Assembly (NCBI GenBank): GCA_964059195.1
Contig: CAXKWD010000006.1
Span: 135,034,039-135,098,038 of the forward strand
Source of the DNA: Ectobius pallidus
Taxonomy: Eukaryota; Arthropoda; Insecta; Blattodea; Ectobiidae
DNA length: 64,000 nt
Direction of reading: 5' to 3'
The notes under the pieces were generated by a model. That model had not been told where the DNA came from. It worked only from the letters and a program-made list of their open reading frames with translations, and did no database searches. Shown here piece after piece: positions 34,815 to 46,780 of the stretch; the first letter of the stretch is position 1; the number at the start of each line of letters is the position of its first letter. The translations under genes were made by a program, and so were the position numbers.

Positions 34815-36059
34815 CATTTGCATGCGTGGGTAAATTCAGTTAACTAAATACCTATTAAATACCTATAGCATCTTAGGTGTGATTATGTACTCCGACTATA
34901 CAATTAATTGCACAAAGTGGACAATATATATATATATATTTTTTTTTAATACTAACAATAACCGGTTTAAGGGACAATAAAGGCAAAATTAATTTAACTT
35001 ATAAATTTTGCCAGACAAAAAATTCTGATAATATTATATAACAATGTAATATGTCATATTATAACATATACTTTGTGTACATATGCTCACTTCTGGGTAG
35101 GCCTATAATATATTTACGTCTCTGCATGCATGCTTGAGCGAACTTATTTTCCCGGAGAAGAAAGAACATATTCTGATTGCCATATAAAAATATTTCCTTT
35201 TTTCTCTCTCTATAATGCTGAGCAGAATGTATAAGTGGAAAATGGTATAAAATGGAATACAAGAAACAACAAGAATAATAATGAACCAACAGACTGATAA
35301 CTTAATCCAGGACTGCATGCTCTGAAATGGAAGTAGGCTGCAGTGCGATTAGTACATAATTGATATACAATCCAAGTAGCCGAGGCTGCATTACTCATCT
35401 GTACGACTGAAATAGACGACGACTGCGGACTTTCTTTCTTAACACGCCCTGAATTTTAATTGGCTGGTGAATTAAAAGTTTTAAATATTAAATAAAACTC
35501 CCTCTGTACGCTATAAACCAAGTTTTAGTTGAATACAAATTAAAGTTTCGGATTGGAGAGAAGTAACTGCCTATTTGATACGGAACAAAGGTTCTCTGAT
35601 TTTAAATTAATTCAAACAAAAGACGTTAAGCTTCCAACAGCATTCTCTAATTTTGATTAGCGATTATAAATATATTCTGTGAAAGTGCTTCATCAGTAGC
35701 TCCATACAATGTCGGCGCCAAAGCTTAAAAATATTGCGGAATTCTGATCAGTTTTAATACCTGCATATAATTACATTCAATTGTAGATTATAATTAACCA
35801 CATTGTATTACCCCGTATTGTGCCAAGAAAATCGATAGAAGCATTACGATATATTTGTGTTTAAGTTATAAAAATAATTGATTTTATACTTCAACTGTTG
35901 CAAACCAACATTATCGCGATTCAGGCCTACGCCTTATGCTACTTAAACTCTCTCCCTATTTTTCCCTCTATTTATCTTCCTCTCTCTCTCTTCCTCTCTC
36001 TCTTCCTTTCTCTCTCTTTCTTTATCTCTCTCTCTTTCTTTATCTCTCTCTCTCTTTCT

Positions 36060-36101
<42 letters not shown>

Positions 36102-36905
36102 GTAACGTTCTCTACCTCATTTCTTTTATCACGGTTGGATCGCCTCTTAATTAGTAGTCTTATCTCTTCCAAGTTAATTACCCGCTTAAGCAATACTAAA
36201 CTTGCATCAATCTGGACAGTGAAATCTATCATTTACACCTAACTATCCGGTTATAGAAACATGGGGTACAGTCAACGTGTTTTAAAACCTAAATTTTGTT
36301 ATAAGCCACTGTGAAGTTATTGTAACAATTATTATAGATAGTAAATACCCCATGAGTTTAATCTGGTAGTTGCATATTATCCAAATACATTAAAGCTCGA
36401 GGCCTTTTTAGCATATAATATATTGGCTACTTAGCTCATACGTATTTTGATTTGGACCAATAACTTATAAGAATGAATCTGAAATCAGCCAATTGCAGAT
36501 CTGATTCACTCAAGCTTTTTGGAAATGTTCTTCGTCTCTTCCTACAAAAGTAATCAAGACATTTCCTTTTTTCTTTATATTTTAATCAGGTTGAAGATTC
36601 TCTAGGAGATGGCTTATGCATATATCACAATTGTCGCGTACGTTAATATTTATTCTTGAAATAAAGTGAATTACATCTGTTGAGGAATCGGCATTATAGT
36701 ATTTTAAGGGAAATGTATTCCGTAGTTTAGCAAATTGGCATTTTTTAAATCATCTCTGTAAATATTTTAAAGGCTTAACCACATCAGCATGAACAAAAAC
36801 ATTTCTTATAACAATATTAATGAAATAACAATTAATTAAAAAATAAAAGTTAATAATCAATTATACCATGAAACAATACTCCTGGACACTTACGCTTAAG
36901 CCTAA
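34815..36905. other. No supported gene; microsatellites
   Basis: AT-rich with short (AT)n at 34924-34943 and a long CT-rich tract at 35975-36100. The 114- and 72-codon Ser/Leu/Phe frames over that tract are low-complexity artefacts. 35390-35460 is slightly richer in CpG but not interpretable. Confidence 0.5.
36063..36100. repeat. (TC)n microsatellite
   Basis: Nearly perfect TC dinucleotide run, preceded from 35975 by interrupted CTCTCTTT units. It reads as Ser/Leu repeats in two frames, which creates spurious open frames. Confidence 0.9.
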
Positions 36906-37352
36906 TTAATTACTACTGTAATACAAATTTAATTTGTTTCTAAATTGTGGCACATTTCGATAGTCTCTGATATGACGGGGCAAGGAATTCCCAATGCGGG
37001 CGATGACGGGCTAAAAGATGAAAAATAGAATTATGGGTATGTCGGGGAATAAGGAGTAGGTTTTGGTTATGCGTTCGTGAAGTCGAAAGAAGATTAATTA
37101 AGCAGGGTAACAAGTTAGTAATAAAATACTTTGAAGGAACATAAGCTAACGGACAATTCTTCGCTGTTTTAGGCGTACCGTTGACAAAGTTTGAAAAGAC
37201 GGCGTTGTGTCATCAAATCGTCTGACGTAACAGATAAATCGAACACAATCATTACACAATCTGTTAGACAAGTTGGTATTTAAGTTGGTGAACAGAATAT
37301 CTCAATAATCTAAATGAGGCATCACTAGCGCTTGGATGGGGTGTTTCTTCAG
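36906..37352 (-). pseudogene. LINE reverse-transcriptase ORF2 C-terminal pseudogene
   Basis: The minus-strand translation contains MPHLDY, a stop where Cys is usual, DILFTNLNTNLSNRLCND, FICYVRRFD, and RLKQRR; then, after frame changes, NLLLIPRHTHNSIF and RIGNSLPRHIRDYRN before a terminal stop at 36906-36908. This order (P.LDY, C.RFI....RRFD, R.WNSLP..IR) is typical of the segment after the RT domain in Jockey/CR1/L2-like non-LTR retrotransposons. The exact clade cannot be fixed by eye. It is 5' truncated, and frameshifts and stops show it is dead. Confidence 0.75.
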
Positions 37353-37353
37353 T

Positions 37354-39257
37354 ACGCCAGAGAGAAAGTCGTTAACAGTTTACAGAGAGTTCCAGTTTAG
37401 ATCTGAACCCATAAAGACGCTAAAGACTTTTACCATTACATTATAGTAGGCCTATACATGAGAGCCATTATTTTTTTACGCGACGCCAATTAAGGTTTTA
37501 TGTATTCTAATGAAGAAATAAATCATTAACAATGTTCATTTCTAGGAAATATCTATTAGGAGATCAGTATTCAAATCTCCCAATTACAAAATGTTTCAAC
37601 GTTTCGAGACATAATTCCGGGCATGTTGTTAAGTCAAATGGATGTTTCTGAAGTGCTATAGCACCATTATGAGGAATTTATTATGCGGAAGAAAGGAAGC
37701 CTTGGTGCCATTTTTGCAAAATATGCTAATGAAAATATCTTCCAAGTGATAACTTTTTTCCGAGTTGTTAGCAGTACGAACTTATCCTAGATACATATCG
37801 AACTCTAGTCTATAATGCGAGAAGAGATGCTTTATGCCAATTGAACTGTGGACTCTCTTTCTCACTGCATTATGATCTAAGAGTCTATCCCGGTAGTAAT
37901 TTCGCTAATGGATCTTAAATTTGAGCCATGGCAGAATCTGCTTCACTGTAGAATACATTTTTTATGCCGAGTGGAAGCATGAATCACATTAATATCAGTC
38001 TGCTTGTTAATGTCTTTGTTAGTGGTTCGGTTTCACCCCACTGCTTTGTGGAAATGTATGATTATCACATTATTAAAGCGAATCGCTTCTATGTAAAATG
38101 ATTTTAAAGAATAAATAGAAACGAAGACATGCAGGGTACACTGATTAGCTTTTCTTCTACTGATATATAGGCCTGAGATCGATCCCCGGTACCTCCCCGG
38201 ATTTTCTGAAGTAGAGAAAACTGGAATGGGGAGTACAGCGTGTAAAAAAAATTGTGTACTAAACGTAATACTGATTGCTTGGTGCAGTAACTAGTATCCT
38301 AACGAGGCTCAGATTCTTAGTAGTGATTTGAGATTTAAAAAATGAAACAAATAATATATGTTTGGAGATTCAACTAAAAAGTGTAGAAGTTATTGTTTTA
38401 TGCCTGTGAGATATATTGAATACGAGTAATCATATAGGTCTAATATAATTTTCTTGGGAAGGCGTTGAGGCATAAAATTGATCGGGTTTATGTGAAGAAT
38501 TGTTTAATATTCAGTTGGCGGTATTCAAGTCAGTCAGTAGAAGTAGTTTTAATATGTTTACTTAGATTTGATAATCAATTTTATAAGTTTATTGAAATAG
38601 TAAAGATAATCAATAAAAGATATCGACTCCATTTTGTAAATGTTTAAATACTTTACTCTCGTCTGGAACTAAAAGGGCAGTATTCAGACTAATCATAAAA
38701 CAATTTCCTTCGCTGCCACTCTACATGTAACCATTAATTAAAGAGAAAGTCGTAATTTGGAATTGTATAGTTTTAAGAAACTGCTACGTAATGTTTCAAG
38801 AAATTCGCTAGCTTCCCCGAGTTCAATATTTTGCTCCTTGAGTCTGCAGAGCCCAAGTATTGGTCAGAATGTATCATCAAAATTATGGCCACAGTACGGC
38901 TAGATTCATTTCATCTAATGACGAATGGAGTGCCACAAGAATAGTATTTTTCAAAGTACAGTTTAAACTTTAGAAGCAAGTGATAATGTACCAGCGTTCA
39001 AGGGCAGTAGTAAAGAGTTAAGAATGTAAATTCTTCAAAAACTAGTTTGAAGACTTATGTACTGAAAATTACTTTTTATCAGACCTAATCTCTCACTGTA
39101 ATAGGATGATGATGATGAAGATGATAATAATAATTTTTGTCTATTGGCGTGACACTTTTTGCAATGTGTAGCAACGTCATAGTTCAGTACACTGTAATGT
39201 ATAAATTTACGAACCTTTAAAATTATAAAATTCTTGCATACTAAAGGTTTTGCCGTC
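37354..39257. other. No supported gene; small SINE fragment near 38168
   Basis: AT-rich. At 38173-38245 the plus strand reads GAGATCGATCCCCGG (B-box-like), GGATTTTCTGAAGTAGAGAA and CTGGAATGGGGAGT, matching the middle of the complete SINE at 50141-50439 (GGATTTTTCTGAGGTAGAGA, CTGGAACGGGGTGA). This is a fragment of that family. Nothing else recognised. Confidence 0.5.
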
Positions 39258-39336
39258 AAAGCTGATCAGATTGTCCTTTTTGATGCATTAAATGGCAAAA
39301 GCTGATCAGATTGTCCTTTTTGATGCATTAAATGGC
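39258..39336. repeat. 40-bp tandem duplication
   Basis: AAAGCTGATCAGATTGTCCT plus TTTTGATGCATTAAATGGC occurs twice in direct tandem with period 40 and no differences over about 39 bp apart from the first base context. A very recent duplication; non-coding. Confidence 0.9.
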
Positions 39337-39550
39337 ATATTTAAAAAAAAAACTATTAAAAAGTTAAAGACCTAACAGTTAACAGTTCTGCTACATTTAC
39401 ATGTATAAATATGCACGTTCGTTCTTTTACGAGTAGGATAATTGTGTAAAATTGAACATTGAACGTACGAATTAATGTTATTCTTCATGTAACTAAGACA
39501 ATTTAAGGCAAACAGTGACTGCAAACTAAGACTCTGATAATGTTATAGGA

Positions 39551-39625
39551 AAAAATTCCTCTGACACTGAGATTTGAACCCACAGAAAATCTGATGTTGA
39601 AAGTGGTTACAGTGGGATATTGGCA
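39551..39625 (-). repeat. SINE fragment, family of 16141
   Basis: The minus strand reads a B box GGGTTCAAATCTC, then GTGTCAGAGGAATTTTTTCC, matching GGGTTCAAATCCC and TGTCAGAGGAATTTTTCTCC at 16229-16260. The A box is not recognisable. Confidence 0.6.
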
Positions 39626-39700
39626 AAGATCTTATTAAGTTATATTGAGAATAACGGCTGTCTTTATGTATGAGTTATAACATAATTGCACATAGGCTAA

Positions 39701-40208
39701 TCTACTCTTATACGATTCACCGGCCCTGAATAGCGTGCTTGCTCCCTCACTTCTTAAAGATCCTGGAGTCAAATAATAATGGCGGGTGAAGCCGCGGGCA
39801 CCAGCTAATAGTTTAACCCTGGAAGTATCGCGGACAATAAAAATCCAAACAAACCACTCCTTCCCTTGAAAAATTATATAATTTCTGAAAATTAAAATGA
39901 ATTTATCAAATAAAATTCACATCATATTCATCTGTCAACAAAGAGTTGAGAAACAATACGTATTATGTGTTCAAAGGTAGCTTTGGAACTGCATAATAGA
40001 ATCTGAGATCGTTTTTCCAGGCGGCGCTTTCTAATCGTGGAATGTACTCTAAAGCCGGAATTTTAGCTGTTTCATTAATTATTAATGGTTTAGTTTATGA
40101 ATGATTCGCATGCAAGTGTTAATAAATATAATGCTTTAATAATTATTATACTCCTAATTTTTAATTTTTCAATTAATTATCGTGGGCGAATCCGCGGGCA
40201 CCTGCTAG
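39701..40208 (+). mobile_element. Non-autonomous Helitron with tandem 3' termini, copy 1 (508 bp)
   Basis: Starts A|TCTACTCTTATAC at 39701 and ends at GCTAG|T (40208) after the hairpin region CGTGGGCGAATCCGCGGG. The other copy (47574-48300) shares both boundaries while flanks differ, which fixes the ends. About 400 bp before the true end, at 39780-39808, lies a second complete-looking 3' terminus (GCGGGTGAAGCCGCGGGC, then CAGCTAA|T). This copy lacks about 220 bp present near 47620-47850. Non-coding; mobilisation would be in trans. Confidence 0.8.
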
Positions 40209-41534
40209 TATTCATACAATGTGTTGGGTTATGGGTGGCTAGGATGCAGCTTTTCACACTTTCTCTTTTAAAGAGAAAAGCTTTTTTATATTAATGCCCT
40301 GACACTTGACAAATGGTTATTCGTCGCAAAACTTTCAAAGTTCATAAAACCATTAGTGAATAGTTTAGATAATACTAGAGGTAACGTGAAGGACTTTATT
40401 TTAGTTATGGTTGCAATTTGGATAAGTGAGACTTGTTTATAGGAGGCATTAGCTTCTAACGACTTTCAATATAGGATCGCCAGCGTTTTATCAACTGGAT
40501 GGTCACTTGTCTAGTTGATATCACTGCTTCTAGGTCACACTGATTGGTGGAATAAAGATCTGGGTGGTTTCGGCACTTAGTACCTTATCTCTGATGACAC
40601 CTAACTTCTATCATAAATTAAATATTTAGATAAAACGTGCTTTAATGTAGTCCTTATTTTCAGAATTTATTTATTTAATCACTTATTTATTTATTCATTC
40701 ATACATTCATTCCTTATTTTCAAAATATATTTATTTAATCATTTTATTTATTTATTCATACATTCTGTTATAAAATTTAAAGCCCTTCTTCATACGTAAC
40801 AGGTATGTTACGAAGAACAGGTTCGTTAATAGTTATACAGAGTAAATATGGAAATAGGTCCCGTTGACTTGTAGTCTCAATACGGGATGTATAAAATGTC
40901 AAGAACGAATGCTTATCTAACCTCTCTTTGAACTAAACCGATCGGGTGGATTAATAACAAGGTAGCTCCAATAATTACACGAATTTCATTAAAAAAATTA
41001 TTTCGTTGGGCAGTTACTTCGGAAAGGAATTGAAGCGGACAAAGAATTCTGAAGAAAAAAAGCGTTGCTGGAACACACGATATAATAGAACCAGCCGTGA
41101 ACTAACTTATTGGGCAATAATATTGCCTCGTGTGGGTTGGCCCAGAAATATTCTCGTGAAATATATTGTGCCATATATTTACGGTAATATTGACCGTCTA
41201 GGGGCCGCTTTAAGGGATGACAGATTGTTCGTTTGCCCAGTGTGGTAAAAATAAATAGCTTTGGACTTCATTTACTTACTTACTTACTTACTTACTCAAG
41301 GGCAATAGATAATTCCTAAACAAGCTAAATGAATAGTATATATTTTATGGAACCAGGAGGTTCATTCCCGCGCTTACCTGAGCCCCCCATTTGATCCTAT
41401 TTGCACTGACCGGATCCATAAATCAAACAAGCGTTTCTTTAATAATATTTTTTACTGTAAGAGGTCGTTAACTTCACACTAAACCCCTAAGCTGGAGGAC
41501 CACCTCATGTAGTCTGTCCGCGAAAAGTCCAGTA
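40209..41534. other. No supported gene
   Basis: AT-rich, with TTTATTTAATCA-type near-tandem repeats at 40667-40760 and a (TTAC)n run at 41270-41295. An 80-codon frame at 41006-41248 has a plausible-looking composition but no recognised motif. Confidence 0.45.
41270..41295. repeat. (TTAC)n microsatellite
   Basis: Six tandem TTAC/CTTA units. Confidence 0.9.
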
Positions 41535-41546
41535 CATCATTAAGGG

Positions 41547-41792
41547 TAAAGTAAAGTGATCCCTATACAGGCCATGGCCATGTTGAGGCTCCCAGATTTT
41601 GGACATTCGGCCGCCTATACCCCCTGGATTGCTCCTGGTACTCATATCTGTAAGAGGCTGAGTCGACCCCAGGGCCATAGTGCCACCAGAAGGATTAGGC
41701 CAATTGAAAACTCCAACGACCTAATCGAGAATCAAACCCGCGACCTTCCGGTTTGTAGCGCAGCGCCTTAACCACTAGGCTACGACGTACCC
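41547..41792 (-). repeat. Complete tRNA-derived SINE with 12-bp target duplication
   Basis: A perfect 12-bp duplication CATCATTAAGGG flanks the element (41535-41546 and 41793-41804). On the minus strand it starts GGTACGTCGTAGCCTAGTGG (A box TAGCCTAGTGG), has a B-box-like GGGTTTGATTCTC and a body with GGCCTAATCCTTCTG and GGGGTCGACTCAGC, and ends in a short TTTACTTTA tail. A duplication of this length fits LINE-mediated retroposition. Related to the partial copy at 10389-10548. Confidence 0.85.
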
Positions 41793-42469
41793 CATCATTA
41801 AGGGCAACTCTGTAAAATTATATGTCTTTGGGCGAATGGAAATGTTTTGCTGACTCCTTACTGTGCATTTAAACTGCCAGTGCATGCCAACTTTAATTTC
41901 ACGTTATTTAGTCAAATTAATAATCTACCTTCTTAAAAAAATACTGCGCTAATTTTTTTCATTATTTACTTGACAATGTGTACAAAAAAATTGCTAACTA
42001 TAATTTTTGTATATATATATATATTTTAATATTAGTAACGTCATACGTAAATTTTTTCTAACTTATCATAATCTTATGTAAAATATTCTTAAAACAAAAA
42101 GTATAAGTAAAATATAGAATCCGTCATTTACTTTTAAAGCAAGCATCGTTTAATGTTGCATAAAAAAAAATCATTTTCATATTTTAATGTCTATAGTAGG
42201 AGATTGATTTCAGTTTTTATTTTAAAAATAATTTAAATTAATTTATACCGCAGGAACACGCGATATTAAACTTAAATTTGAAATTATAATTTCAGGTTTT
42301 CAATAAGTTTATCAAAAATCTTATTTCATAGTTCAAAAGTTACTTCACTCTGTACTTAGTAGACAATTAAGGAACGATTTTATTTGTAATAACTCAGGGT
42401 TTCAATTTTTGTTCTTACTACTTTTCCTTTTTTCTTTTTACTTTTCTGTTCTTTCTTTATTATTATTAT

Positions 42470-42640
42470 TTTTTAGGTTTTGATTTAATTATATTTTCTT
42501 TATGTATTTTGTAATTTGTATTTTGTAATGTAAATGGCTGAACTGTGCCAGAGCACGAGCGCTTGCTCATTCGGGTGGTCTTGTTTTGTTTTGTATAAAT
42601 ATTTTGTATAAATATAAATAAATAAATATATATTAAATAA
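42470..42640 (+). repeat. LINE-like 3' untranslated end
   Basis: GTAATGTAAATGGCTGAACT, followed by GCCAGAGCACGAGCGCTTGC and an AT-rich end in (AAATA)n, resembles the 3' end of an insect non-LTR retrotransposon. No reverse-transcriptase peptide was found upstream, so it would be a strongly 5'-truncated copy. The assignment is from general appearance only. Confidence 0.4.
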
Positions 42641-45143
42641 ATAATTTAAAAAAAAAGTTTTAGGTAAGTGTTTTAGATTTCCAGTTCATAGAACATTTTC
42701 TTAAAAAGAAAATCCCTCTTAACATTTCGGTCATCCCTTATCGAGTGCAGCTGCTGAAGACGCCAGGATGGCGCTAAAATTATCTTGATGATGGTGACTT
42801 CGCACAAGTGAACGACGGTGGGCGTTCGTGTAGTACAAGCACCTCAATTAATCACAAAGCCAATGGCGCGAAAGATGATTTTTAGATTTTACCGATGTGT
42901 GACAAAATGCAGGCAGCATTTCATGTGTGGCGCCTAGAAGACAAGACAATTCCTCTGTCGTCTAAGGCTGGCAGGTTGCCGAAACTGGACTGCTGCAGGG
43001 ATACTGCGTACATTTCGTTGTTTCAAGAAGAAACATTATCATAAAAAACAATCTTGCTCCAGTTCCTCTCAAGGTTAAACACAAGTTTCACTACCCACAA
43101 CTAAAGTAAATATAACTGTAAGAAAACGGTTGTGCATCGGAGTTTGTAGATTCCGGAATAAGATTAAGTCGCTCCTGTACATAACGGAGTTACCTAATGG
43201 TAAAGCATTTAATGTTTATACAAGGGTTGAAGATTGAAATTTAGTATGGAAACAAAGCATGACATCATCAGAATTGATCGTGTTTTAAAGAGCAGATTCA
43301 TATAATGTTATAGCGGTGAGAAACTGATATTTTTCAGGGGAAAAAAAGTCTTCAGAATTTTATAACCTCTAACCTTTTGAGTAGGCCTAACTACTAGGCA
43401 TAGGGGTTCTATTGAATATAATAGAAAATTCAATAAGGGATTATTTCTTTCTTTGGCGTATTTCAGTAGAATGGACAGTTCCGAATAAATTAAATAAAGG
43501 AATCTAAAATTTGCAAAGCATCAAAGAAATGATTGTCTTACATTATCTTCAACATTAGACGGTAATCGAGATCCAGTATCCAGTTGTTATTCAGTAAGAC
43601 AACAAAACTTCAGAAGAAAAATATTTCGTAGAAAATTATCATTTTTCACCGATATGCTACAGAGATTTTGTTACAAATATATCAATCCATTCCTAAAACC
43701 TCTCAAGGTTTTTCCCCTCCTACCTGTATAATTTATCGAATACAATATCTTTCTCTAAGTTTAGAACGGATACATGTAGTGTAAATATGTAAATCCTTAG
43801 ATAACATTATGGGCCTGATGATGTGAACTGGAACAAACAAACATCAGTCGTAATTTTTTTGTGAGTAAGGTCATGGGAAACAATTATTAACACCCCTGAT
43901 CATGAAATTGAAATACTTACTTCCCACAATTTCCAAAGATTTTATATCATTCTTCGTTTTCGGGTTATAATATTTAACGGCTTGACGATATACACAGATA
44001 TACAGAAATGTCTTTTACCCGGGAAACATCAAAATACGATTTTCTAAGGAAAATTTTGTAACTTTCACTTCTGTTTTGGGTATAAAACTTGTATGGATAA
44101 AGAAAGGAAACACATATAGCTCCTTAAATTTGTTATAACAGCATAATCTCCTAATAATATAAGGATTGACCTACAAAATTTGAACTCTATATATGAACTT
44201 GCATGTATGAGGAAGGGCACGGGTTGCCAGTGAGATCATGGAAACAAATAACACGCCTGCTAATTAAATGGAAATATTTACTTTCCACACAGCTCGGAGT
44301 TCGTAATTGCTGTAATAAATAGCCATGAAATGGTTAAACAAACAACATTCATAAAAGGCAAATGTAAAACGTCTGGAAGTAATAAATCCTAGCAGCGTTC
44401 ATTATTCACAGAGCTGTGCCTGCTAAATTCTGCCCCTAACACATTGCCTTCGTGTTGGTCCACTGGAATATAATTTCCCTGATAAGATTATATAATTCGC
44501 ATGAAATAATAGAAAATCCTTTGTCCTTACTGAGACCCGTAAGTCACGCCATTTTTTTTTTACTGAGATCCTGTTATTTATGTTTATGTACTTAGTTATT
44601 CTCTATCGTTTAGACAAAAAGAATATTTTACAAGTAAACAGAAAAATTCAGTATACAGTAGTGGAAAAAAGTAACTTATTTTCATTTCTCAAAAGCTACG
44701 CGCCTCTAGCCCTCATTCAGTCCATTCAAGGAATTTAGACTCCACTTTAGACTTTCACTTTCATCCTCTTTAGACTCCAGGAATTATATAGAAGTGGATG
44801 TAGTATAATATTTACTTTATTACTACAAAGTGTGTCAGTCTTCTCTATGTTGTTTTACATTAATATTCTCTAGCAATAAAATATTAAGTTATTCTTTTGA
44901 ATTATTATCGTCGTCATCATCTTCATTATCCTATGAAGTTGAGAAAGTACCATCGAATCCTTGCCACGGTTATTTTATTTTTATTTCTTTCTGTATTTTA
45001 ATTAAACAGAAAAACACATGTTTATTGAAATAAATTATTATTATTTTGGCTCAAACATTAATTTAATTACAATCTTTGTTCAAAACAAACAATTATATTC
45101 TATTTAGTCCTAAGTGTAAATTATAGCTCAAATTTAATGTAAA
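42641..45143. other. No supported gene
   Basis: 42720-43030 is GC-richer without recognisable coding. Two related stretches at 43862-43928 and 44233-44292 (GATCATGG..., ACAC(C/G)CCTG, ATTTACTT(T/C)CCAC) suggest an old tandem duplication with a period near 370 bp. The rest is AT-rich. Confidence 0.4.
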
Positions 45144-45504
45144 CTAGCTTAAAAGGCCCGGCGTTGCCCGGGTATTTATTTGTAATTTGAAATTACTTAT
45201 GAAGGACTTTCGATTATCAAACTCTAGGGCCTTGTATAATATGTAGGCCTACATAGAACTTGCGGAAGAACGACTTATCACATTCAAACTGTTCCCTTAG
45301 AAAACGCTAGATATAGATTTTTATGACTCGCAGAGGATGTCGAATGTTGAATTCAGTTGCTTCTACACACCAAGCCTGGGAGGGGTTGAAATAAGAAGAA
45401 ACATCAATTCCGATTACATAAGATTGTATTGTCTTTATGGAAAAAATTATTTCTCACTCTCTTGTTACCATACAACCGTTTCGGAGCTGAAATTAAAATA
45501 TATA

Positions 45505-45545
<41 letters not shown>

Positions 45546-46567
45546 ATCACTTTCACACTTTCCTCCCCCAAAACCTGGGACATAATATACTGCGGACATA
45601 GGACTGAAAATGTTCCATCCTATTTTCTATCTTGTAGAAGTTTGGGGCCTATGATAAACATCCCTATACAAAGCCTACAGCTATGAGTGACGAATCAATG
45701 GATAGAATTTTCTACCGACTTCTGATATAGCATACTCACTGGAACACACTTAAGCTGTCCCTGCAATACGACCGCTTATTCTGTTTAATCAAAATGTGAA
45801 GGGAGAAAATGATATTTTCCATGTTGAGGGTAGAGAAAGTTATGTGACTGCATCACACTGTGCTTTATTTTCGTGGATTTAATTTTTCATTCATTATTTT
45901 CACCAATGTATTACATCGATAGCATCAGAATCTGTTAAAGCCCAGTATTATATAGTTCCCAAAGCTCTATGTGAACACTAGAAACTGTACACTGTTGTCA
46001 TGATAACGGAATTGCATTCCACTTTTCAGTATAATATTTTCAGAAATTACATAAATTTTCAAGGGAAGGAGTGGTTTGTTTGAATTTTACTGTTCACCGC
46101 GTTACTTGCCGGGCTTAAGTGGGTATGTGTGCAAAATTCCGTGCAAATTGGTCAAGAAATGTAGATTTGTATAGGGAATATACATACCCACATACATACA
46201 TACATACGTACACACTTTCGATTTGGCTTGGCTGCAAGACTCACACTTCTTTTATTGTTTGTTTGTTTTGCTATGAAAACATGTGACAGCGGAACTGTGA
46301 AACTGTGAATATGTCACACTTCTTTTGTCACACTTCAATTTTTTAAATAATTTTTATGTAAACAATTGACAGCCGAACTCTCTAACTGTGCCTCATTTCA
46401 CATTTCCGACTTTTTCCGTGGATTTTCAAAAACATTTCTTTCATACAAACTTTGTCCTGACAATTACGAACACAACAAAAAAAGAAATCAGTCAAATCGG
46501 TCGAGCCGTTCTCAAGTGATGCGGCAACATACATTTTGGAAATTCATTTTTATAAATATATATATTT
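45144..46567 (-). mobile_element. Helitron-like element (about 1.42 kb)
   Basis: The minus strand ends with a strong hairpin CCCGGGCAACGCCGGG and then CCTTTTAAGCTAG|T, with T at 45143, a textbook Helitron 3' end. The proposed 5' region near 46567 reads AAAAATGAATTTCCAAAATG on the minus strand, the same as the 5' end of the Helitron at 47495-48915, but the exact TC start is eroded. Inside are (TA)n at 45509-45541, (ACAT)n near 46193 and a second CCGGGCTTAAGTGGG block near 46107. There is no Rep/helicase coding. Confidence 0.6.
45509..45541. repeat. (AT)n microsatellite
   Basis: Uninterrupted AT dinucleotide run. It produces Tyr-Ile repeats in two overlapping spurious open frames. Confidence 0.9.
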
Positions 46568-46780
46568 GTGTGTGTGTCGTGTAGATTTAATAGTAAGCTG
46601 AACCCTCAGGGGTTTCCTTATAATTGGGGCTGCTATACCTTGTGGATTTTCTCTCTAAACTAAATTCAGGTAAATTGCAATAATAATTTAATAGGCCTAC
46701 TAACTGAACCATTTTTAACTCCAGAAATTAGCTTCAATAAAATACAAAAAGAAATTATATTATTTTACATACAATTTACG

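Noticed and set aside
35898..36242. 114-codon Leu/Ser-rich frame resembling a signal or membrane peptide
   Set aside because: It is generated by a (TC)n microsatellite and appears in two frames at once.
41006..41248. 80-codon plus-strand frame
   Set aside because: Composition looks plausible, but there is no recognised domain, no splice context and no repeat-family support.
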